Origin: Tragulus kanchil
Lineage: Eukaryota; Chordata; Mammalia; Artiodactyla; Tragulidae
Direction: 5' to 3'
DNA length: 64,000 bases
NCBI GenBank assembly: GCA_022376925.1
Contig: JAIOJX010000002.1
Coordinates: forward strand, 67,101,001-67,165,000
Part shown: positions 57,035 to 64,000 of the stretch, piece after piece
Layout: each line of letters opens with the position of its first letter
How positions within the stretch are numbered: the first letter of the stretch is position 1
Notes under the pieces: model-generated
What the model was told of the DNA's origin: nothing
What the model saw: the letters and a program-made list of their open reading frames with translations, nothing else
Databases searched by the model: none
Program-made: the position numbers and the translations under genes

Positions 57035-58007
57035 AAGCAATTTAATAGACATTATTTGCTTTATAGATATCACCATGTAGGAGCTCTGGTGACTACAAAA
57101 ATTTGAGCATTGGTACACATGTTGTCAGTGACTTCTGAAAAATTTAAAAACATTGTAGTCATGAATTAGGTCTGAAGGAACTGATAGTTATTTTCAGTAT
57201 TGTTTGCTAGGTCATCCTTTTCCTACTCATTAACCCCTTTTAAGACTATAGTCAAATTGAACATAGCTTTTGGACATAGGAGTGGATGTAGAGGAATACT
57301 TTCTCTTTTCTCTTTTCCATCTAATCTACTGCATAAGATCATGCTAATGAACCCCTGTCTGACCTTACACTATGACTATTTCTGTTCCTCATCATCTCAG
57401 TATTGATGACTTGGAGATTAGACAATAGGAGGAGAATAATACAGACTTTATAAGACATGTGATCATATCCCATCTCAGACTTAAAGGCATTAGTGTTTTA
57501 AAGACTCAGTGTCTTAAAATGAACAACCAACTAAATGGAATCCTACCCAAACTCTGTATTGCATTTGGCACATTATGCAGCACTATCAATAATTCAGCAC
57601 AATTGGCACTACTAGGGAAAATGAATTTAGGCCATTTCACAGCATTAACTCTGCAGATTTTGTTCACATTTATTTTCTGATCCAATCTTGATTCATCTGT
57701 AATGGGCTTCTTAGGTCTATTTAAAACAGCCAGGTTCATCCTTCACTCCCACAGAAACAAATGGCTATTTCTCAAATTGATAGTTGCAAGGAGAGGTCTA
57801 ATTTCCCAATATGGATTTTTGTTTGTTTGTTTGTTTGTTTGTTTGTTTGTTTTAGTGCAGTAAAGAGATCTGTGTATTTTTCAAAGAAGCCAGTGTCACA
57901 GCGGCTGGAAACTAGTTGGTCTAGATTAAAAACAGACTCATGTCCTAGAGTGCTGATACAAATTCTAACTCTGTGACAATTCTACTCTTTTGAATAGGCA
58001 AACAACA

Positions 58008-58951
58008 CTGACCAATCTCTCACGGATGCAGAAAGAATAAATTAACATAAGACTGTTAAGCATTTTTTGTTAAGCTAAAATATTATAGTAAAATGATATG
58101 TTTTCCTTTCATAATATCTGATGATGAAAATGGATTCAGTGATTCAGTTTTTTCAGCTGGATGCATTATTTGTTCATTCCAGAGGAAGGTTTTCTCTTTC
58201 TTTCTCTTTTTAATTCTTCTTCTTTTCCAAAGTTAAAGATGCAGTCACAACAACAGACTGTGAGAAGATAGTTTCAGGCAGTCAGATTGTATAACATATG
58301 ACCCTATGCCATGTGATCCATCGCAGCCAGGTGTTGAGACTCGATGGGCAGCTGAGCCGAGATTAGTAAATCGATGGCATGGGCAACAGCCTACGTGATA
58401 TGTCCTAAAAACCTGTTCCAAAAAAAGATGAAGGGTTATTAATTGAGCCCATTAGATTTCTACTCTTATGACTCTGCACTACCAAATATGAAAAAAACAA
58501 AAAAAACAAAAAACATAAACCAGAAGGTACCAGGGAGAGACATAGGTGGAAAATAAGAGGTATGCAGAGAATAGCTGGGTCAGTTAAAAGATATGGATCT
58601 GAACAGTCCTATCCATAGGAATATCCATGGGTTCTTGGTACTTGAGTGTCCTTAGATTCTGAACGGTTTTGATTCTGACCTCCATGAGTTCTATTCTTAT
58701 TTCTGCCCTTCTTGATATCTGATTCTTTGGCTTCCCTTGGCTTCTTGGAAGATAATCTGTAGGGAAAGAGTCTTGCTTCTTTATTTCTTTACAGCAAATT
58801 TGAGTTAGTATTACATAAAATAATTTGAGTTTCTATCTATCCTTATGACAATAACAATAAAAGCAGAATTAGTTATTAGTTGTGCAAAGAGGTTCTTAAA
58901 AGTCTGTTTTAAATTTATGTCATTTCTATTCTAACAAGGAAAAAACTGGTG
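58008..58951. other. Unique sequence, nothing recognised
   Basis: A patch at 58318-58400 has several CpGs (TCGCAGCC, ACTCGATGG, GCCGAGATT, AATCGATGGC), unusual for the area, but matches no element I know. Confidence 0.5.
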
Positions 58952-58996
58952 CTTCTAGATTTTAAACCACAGTAGCATACATCTCAATATTAGTGT

Positions 58997-60004
58997 GACT
59001 GTGTGGATCACAACAAACTGTGGGAAATTCTTAAAGAGGTAGGAACACCAGACCACCTAACCAACCTCCTGAGAAACCTGTATGTGGGTCCAGAAGCAAC
59101 AGTTAGAACCTTACATGGAACAACTAACTGGTTCAAAATTGGGAAAGGTGTATGAAAGGACTGTATATTGTCACCTTGTTTATTTAACATATGTGTAGAG
59201 TACATCATGAGAAATGCTGCAACTGGATGAATCACAAACTGAAATCTAGATTACCAGGAGAAATATCAACAACTTCAGATATGCAGATGACACCACTCTA
59301 ATTGCAGAAAGTGAAGAGCCTCTTGATGAGAGTGAAAGAGGGAAGTGAGAAAGTGTGCTTAAAACTCAACATTCAAAAAACTAAAATGATGGCATCCAGT
59401 CCGATCACTTCATGGGAAATATATGTGGAAAAAGTAGAAACGGTGTCATATTTAATTTTCTTGGGTTCCGAAATCATTGCTGACTGTGAATACAGCCACA
59501 AAGTTGAAAAATGCTTGCTCCTTGGAAGGAAAGCTATGACAGACCTAGACGGTATATTAAAAAGCAGAGACATTACTTTGCTGAATAAAGACCTGTATAG
59601 TCAAAGCAGAGGTTTTGCCAGTAATCATGTATAGATATGAGAACTGGACTGTAAAAAAGACTGAGTGCTGAAGAATTATGCTTTAAATTGTGGTACTGGA
59701 GAAGACTCTTGAGAGTCTCTTGGACTGCAAGGAGATCAAACCAATCAACCTTAAAGGAAACCAACCTTGAATATTCATTGGAAGGACTGATGCTGAAGCT
59801 GAAGCTCCAATTCTTTGGCCACCTGATGTGAAGGGCTGACTCATTGGAAAAGATCATAATGCTGGGAAAGATTGAAGGCAGAAGGAAAAGAAGGTGACAG
59901 ACAATGAGATGGTTAGATAACATCACTGACTCAATGGACGTGAATTTGAGCAAACTCTGGGAAATAGTGAAGAAGAGGAGCCTGACATGCTGCAGTCCAT
60001 GGGG
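58997..60004 (+). mobile_element. BovB 3' third (duplicate copy)
   Basis: Plus-strand BovB starting at TGACTGTGTGGATCACAACA in the RT. Contains the YADD codons at 59280-59291, then the frame 59302-59631 with MRVKEGSEKVCLKLNIQKTK, then FLGSEIIADCEYSHKVEKCL, then LLLGRKAMTDLDGILKSRDI. Frameshifts separate the pieces. The true 3' end is in the next copy. Confidence 0.9.
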
Positions 60005-60093
60005 AGCGAAATACATGAAAAGAGGCACACAGTTAGTACCCAAAAAAACTTCTAGATTTTAAACCACAGTAGCATACATCTCAATATTAGTGT

Positions 60094-61142
60094 GACTGTG
60101 TGGATCACAACAAACTGTGGGAAATTCTTAAAGAGGTAGGAACACCAGACCACCTAACCAACCTCCTGAGAAACCTGTATGTGGGTCCAGAAGCAACAGT
60201 TAGAACCTTACATGGAACAACTAACTGGTTCAAAATTGGGAAAGGTGTATGAAAGGACTGTATATTGTCACCTTGTTTATTTAACATATGTGTAGAGTAC
60301 ATCATGAGAAATGCTGCAACTGGATGAATCACAAACTGAAATCTAGATTACCAGGAGAAATATCAACAACTTCAGATATGCAGATGACACCACTCTAATT
60401 GCAGAAAGTGAAGAGCCTCTTGATGAGAGTGAAAGAGGGAAGTGAGAAAGTGTGCTTAAAACTCAACATTCAAAAAACTAAAATGATGGCATCCAGTCCG
60501 ATCACTTCATGGGAAATATATGTGGAAAAAGTAGAAACGGTGTCATATTTAATTTTCTTGGGTTCCGAAATCATTGCTGACTGTGAATACAGCCACAAAG
60601 TTGAAAAATGCTTGCTCCTTGGAAGGAAAGCTATGACAGACCTAGACGGTATATTAAAAAGCAGAGACATTACTTTGCTGAATAAAGACCTGTATAGTCA
60701 AAGCAGAGGTTTTGCCAGTAATCATGTATAGATATGAGAACTGGACTGTAAAAAAGACTGAGTGCTGAAGAATTATGCTTTAAATTGTGGTACTGGAGAA
60801 GACTCTTGAGAGTCTCTTGGACTGCAAGGAGATCAAACCAATCAACCTTAAAGGAAACCAACCTTGAATATTCATTGGAAGGACTGATGCTGAAGCTGAA
60901 GCTCCAATTCTTTGGCCACCTGATGTGAAGGGCTGACTCATTGGAAAAGATCATAATGCTGGGAAAGATTGAAGGCAGAAGGAAAAGAAGGTGACAGACA
61001 ATGAGATGGTTAGATAACATCACTGACTCAATGGACGTGAATTTGAGCAAACTCTGGGAAATAGTGAAGAAGAAGGGAGCCTGACATGCTGCAGTCCATG
61101 GGGTTTCAAAGAGTCAGACTTGACTTAAATACTGAACAATGA
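60094..61142 (+). mobile_element. BovB 3' third, 5' truncated
   Basis: Same element with the genuine 3' terminus: GGGTTTCAAAGAGTCAGACT, then TGACTTAAATACTGAACAAT at about 61121-61140. YADD at 60377-60388. The RT has stops upstream of YADD (GGAACAACTAACTGG region readable, then shifted). Not mobile by itself. The final 355 bp appear a third time at 61811-62163. Confidence 0.92.
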
Positions 61143-61146
61143 GGGA

Positions 61147-61240
61147 AAGAGGCACACAGAAGTTAAATCCTCGAAGACCACATAGCTAGTAAGTGGCAAA
61201 GCAGGACTTCAGCAATCCTGTTTTACAGGAAGTAAGTGGC
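61147..61240 (-). mobile_element. MIR fragment
   Basis: AAAGAGGCACACAGAAGTTA, then GACCACATAGCTAGTAAGTG, then GCAAAGCAGGACTTCAGCAA: the reverse-oriented MIR core. It directly abuts the BovB 3' end, so BovB probably landed in or beside it. Duplicate at 62170-62262. Confidence 0.75.
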
Positions 61241-61810
61241 AGGGGCAGTCAGATTTCCCATATGCTGAACCGCCTAGGGCTTAGTCAGACCCTTCTGATT
61301 GCTGTCACAGAAGACAGAGCAAGCATCTTATATCTCATTCACCTTGGATGGTTTACATGTCTGTTCTAAATAGATCACTCATTGTAACCAGAGCAAGAGG
61401 CTATACATACAATTGGCTAATGTGTATTGGGGTGGGGGTAATCCCAATTAAACAACAGGACTGAGAAAGGAGGAGAAGAAGGAATCCCCACAAAGCAAAC
61501 CTTTGGTTGCTATCGCTAGAAGATGGAGAAATGGAGGTTGGTGGCAAAAATAACAACTGAATGCCACAAAAAGGAAACAAAGCAGAGGATTTTGCTCTTG
61601 GGAGGATCATTAGAAGCTGCCGAATCAGCAGAAGTGGAACTAGGGGACCATACGATGGACAAGAGAGCAATTAAAAGCACTATTTGGGGTCTTCTGAACT
61701 GGTTGGGGAGACTTCATCAGGGACTAGAACTCTCCATTGGAGCTGTCGGTACCAAGACAGGAAAAACCCTGATTTGTCATTATGCTATGGATCTATTTTT
61801 ACCCTTATGT
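61241..61810. other. Unique sequence, nothing recognised
   Basis: Frames of 88-104 codons here (for example 61523-61831) have no domain or family signature. They are the longest anonymous frames outside repeats, but they start without context and run into the artefactual junction. Repeated at about 62263-62834. Confidence 0.5.
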
Positions 61811-62163
61811 GGTACTGGAGAAGACTCTTGAGAGTCTCTTGGACTGCAAGGAGATCAAACCAATCAACCTTAAAGGAAACCAACCTTGAATATTCATTGG
61901 AAGGACTGATGCTGAAGCTGAAGCTCCAATTCTTTGGCCACCTGATGTGAAGGGCTGACTCATTGGAAAAGATCATAATGCTGGGAAAGATTGAAGGCAG
62001 AAGGAAAAGAAGGTGACAGACAATGAGATGGTTAGATAACATCACTGACTCAATGGACGTGAATTTGAGCAAACTCTGGGAAATAGTGAAGAAGAAGGGA
62101 GCCTGACATGCTGCAGTCCATGGGGTTTCAAAGAGTCAGACTTGACTTAAATACTGAACAATG
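61811..62163 (+). mobile_element. BovB 3' end (third, partial copy)
   Basis: Begins mid-element at the junction of duplication 20. It would be misread as a separate truncated BovB insertion but has no TSD or own flank. Confidence 0.9.
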
Positions 62164-62169
62164 AGGGAA

Positions 62170-62262
62170 AGAGGCACACAGAAGTTAAATCCTCGAAGAC
62201 CACATAGCTAGTAAGTGGCAAAGCAGGACTTCAGCAATCCTGTTTTACGGGAAAAGTAAGTG
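62170..62262 (-). mobile_element. MIR fragment (duplicate copy)
   Basis: Same as 61147-61240, repeated by duplication 20. Confidence 0.75.
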
Positions 62263-62834
62263 GCAGGGGCAGTCAGATTTCCCATATGCTGAACCGCCTA
62301 GGGCTTAGTCAGACCCTTCTGATTGCTGTCACAGAAGACAGAGCAAGCATCTTATATCTCATTCACCTTGGATGGTTTACATGTCTGTTCTAAATAGATC
62401 ACTCATTGTAACCAGAGCAAGAGGCTATACATACAATTGGCTAATGTGTATTGGGGTGGGGGTAATCCCAATTAAACAACAGGACTGAGAAAGGAGGAGA
62501 AGAAGGAATCCCCACAAAGCAAACCTTTGGTTGCTATCGCTAGAAGATGGAGAAATGGAGGTTGGTGGCAAAAATAACAACTGAATGCCACAAAAAGGAA
62601 ACAAAGCAGAGGATTTTGCTCTTGGGAGGATCATTAGAAGCTGCCGAATCAGCAGAAGTGGAACTAGGGGACCATACGATGGACAAGAGAGCAATTAAAA
62701 GCACTATTTGGGGTCTTCTGAACTGGTTGGGGAGACTTCATCAGGGACTAGAACTCTCCATTGGAGCTGTCGGTACCAAGACAGGAAAAACCCTGATTTG
62801 TCATTATGCTATGGATCTATTTTTACCCTTATGT

Positions 62835-63441
62835 TGTTCACTTGGAGAGAATACAGATTGACTCTGGAGCTAAATACCTGTGCCCTGCCTGTTGAAACAT
62901 CATTTCCCTTGGCTCGTTACAAGTTCTGTTTAAGTGTGTTTATTTCACTTGCATGTTTCTTTTTAGCCTCACTTAGAGCATAAAATAAAGAAGTAGGATT
63001 TCCATAGAGAGCTTAACCTCATCTTTATATCTCACCTTTCAGAAAGCAACTCTTCTACTAGAGTAACCTTCTATCAAGGTTAAGCGAGGGTGGTGTGATA
63101 AAAGACCACTCAGTATCCAAATTTCTCCTGAGTTTTGCCCCTCTTCTCTTCTCTCTGAGGTTGAGTGTGGTCAGTAGCAATTCAGCCTCAACGGAGTCAT
63201 TCTTTTGGGTGACAGGTGCTGAAACCAAGATCTAAGCCTCGAATAAAAGCAAATATATGTAAACACTAAGTTATTATAGCTCATCTTTTAAAAAAGTGTG
63301 TAGTTTTACAAAAGCAGTCTTTCATTCAATTGATAGTAAGCAAGGAAGAAATGTTACCTCTAGGTTTTAATTAGTATGATCATTGATTACTAAGGAATTT
63401 TTAATATCACTCTTTTTAACTAATTAAAAATAAGAACTTCA
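62835..63441. other. Unique sequence, nothing recognised
   Basis: Single-copy. No recognised repeat or exon. Confidence 0.5.
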
Positions 63442-63789
63442 GGGCTTCCCTGGTGGTCCAGTGGGTAAGGACACCGCCTTGCAGTGCAAGAGGTGCTGGT
63501 TCGATTCCTGGCCTGGGAAGATCCCACGTGCCGTGGAGCGGCTGGACCGATGTGTCCAATTACCGAGCCGGAGCTCTGGGGCTCATGTGCCCAGAGCCGG
63601 TGCTCTGCGACAACAGACGCCACTGTGATGGGAGGCCCACAGGAGCCAAAGAACAAAGACGGACGAAAATAGATAAATGGAAGACCAATAGAAGTGGCCC
63701 GCCCATGCCCCTCCATCCCCAACCCGCAAAAAAAAAAAAAAAAAGAAAAAGAAAAAAAAAAAAACGGAAGAAAGATTTAAGAAAAAAAT
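63442..63789 (+). mobile_element. CHR-like tRNA-Glu SINE, recent, perfect TSD
   Basis: Plus-strand SINE with head GGGCTTCCCTGGTGGTCCAG, B-box-like GGTTCGATTCC, GGACCGATGTGTCCAATTAC, CAGACGCCACTGTGATGGGA, GACCAATAGAAGTGGCC, a C-rich run and a long A-rich tail (63727-63789). The 13-bp TSD AATAAGAACTTCA is at 63429-63441 and 63790-63802. It is the freshest-looking copy in the window. The 112- and 100-codon frames across it are chance. Confidence 0.96.
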
Positions 63790-63802
63790 AATAAGAACTT
63801 CA

Positions 63803-64000
63803 AAGATTATGTAAATACCTCACTGCTATATTTAAACATAGATGTCTAGAATGTTGCTATGATAGGTGACTTTTCAGGTGGGCAGTGCTTAAAGTAGATG
63901 GGAATTGACTAGCTGTTTGCATAATAATCTGGTTATGATAAAAATAGTGTCAAATTTTAGACAGTAAAATTCAGATCCCTTAGAGATTTTTAATGGTTTC
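63803..64000. other. Unique sequence, nothing recognised
   Basis: Single-copy right edge of the window. Confidence 0.5.

Larger units (their letters stand above)
55824..58007. repeat. Artefactual direct duplication 18 (period about 1108)
   Basis: Copies at 55824-56899 and 56932-58007 with a 32-bp spacer starting TACTTTTCGG. Otherwise near-identical, with one A-run indel (TTAAAACAG against TTAAAAACAG). It overlaps duplication 17, so about 39 bp are present three times. Confidence 0.94.
58952..61159. repeat. Artefactual direct duplication 19 (period 1097)
   Basis: Copies at 58952-60048 and 60049-61159. The last 60 bp of copy 1 (after CAGTCCATGGGG at 60004) is a compressed, error-filled version of 61103-61159. 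One indel GAAGAGGAGCC against GAAGAAGGGAGCC. Confidence 0.93.
60788..62834. repeat. Artefactual direct duplication 20 (period about 1023)
   Basis: Copies at 60788-61810 and 61811-62834, abutting. The shortest period of the set. Difference: TTTTACAGGAAGTAAG against TTTTACGGGAAAAGTAAG. It overlaps duplication 19, so 60788-61159 is present three times (with 59691-60048 and 61811-62185). Confidence 0.94.

Noticed and set aside
59573..60043. 156-codon minus-strand frame, the longest in the window
   Set aside because: Antisense to BovB and partly created by the junction of duplication 19; the same region in the next copy gives 126 codons.
1..62834. Real tandem segmental duplications or a 1.1-kb satellite
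   Set aside because: Each pair has different sequence, the borders ignore all elements, and errors peak at junctions. A satellite would repeat the same unit.
61523..62861. 102-104-codon frames in unique sequence as a novel small gene
   Set aside because: They recur only because of duplication 20, end differently in the two copies, and lack promoter, splice or domain signals.

Overview
This is non-coding mammalian DNA from a ruminant artiodactyl. The evidence is BovB LINEs on both strands, a Bov-tA SINE, tRNA-Glu-derived SINEs that start GGGCTTCCCTGGTGGTCCAG, an L1 like those of artiodactyls, and older mammalian repeats (MIR, L2, MLT1-type LTRs, old L1). I find no cellular gene, exon chain, RNA gene, CpG island, retrovirus or CRISPR array. 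Every long open frame is a LINE remnant or a chance frame through a SINE. The species cannot be named from the sequence.

The strongest signal is structural. Twenty near-identical direct duplications, all with periods of about 1.02-1.18 kb, recur every 2-5 kb across the window. They cut through unrelated unique sequence, LINEs and SINEs without regard to element borders. Copies are identical or differ mainly by homopolymer indels. Real disagreement clusters within about 100 bp of the internal junction, sometimes with 3-67 bp of unmatched sequence there. This looks like a tiling path of 2-5 kb pieces with roughly 1.1 kb end overlaps that were laid end to end instead of merged. Collapsing them would shrink the window to about 42 kb. 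All element counts and lengths should be read with that in mind.

Layout, left to right. 0-8 kb: L1 3' pieces, an MLT1-type LTR, MIR, and a BovB tail inserted in an old repeat with a target-site duplication. 8-13 kb: mostly unique, with one SINE. 13-17.3 kb: a three-level nest (old LTR-like repeat, then MLT1, then BovB). 17.3-21.1 kb: a SINE and the 5' half of a BovB, in up to three artefactual copies. 21-37 kb: mostly unique, with L2, MIR, L1 and SINE insertions. 37.5-51.5 kb: a four-level nest, an old L1 holding a BovB, which holds a near full-length L1 (minus strand), which holds a SINE. 51.5-58.9 kb: unique, plus an L1 3' end and a Bov-tA. 59-62.2 kb: the 3' third of a BovB. 62.8-64 kb: unique, plus a recent SINE.

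Nothing here forms a working system. Both LINE families are decayed. The points of biological interest are the nested insertion history, tandem monomers in the L1 5' UTR, and a dense, apparently recent SINE subfamily.
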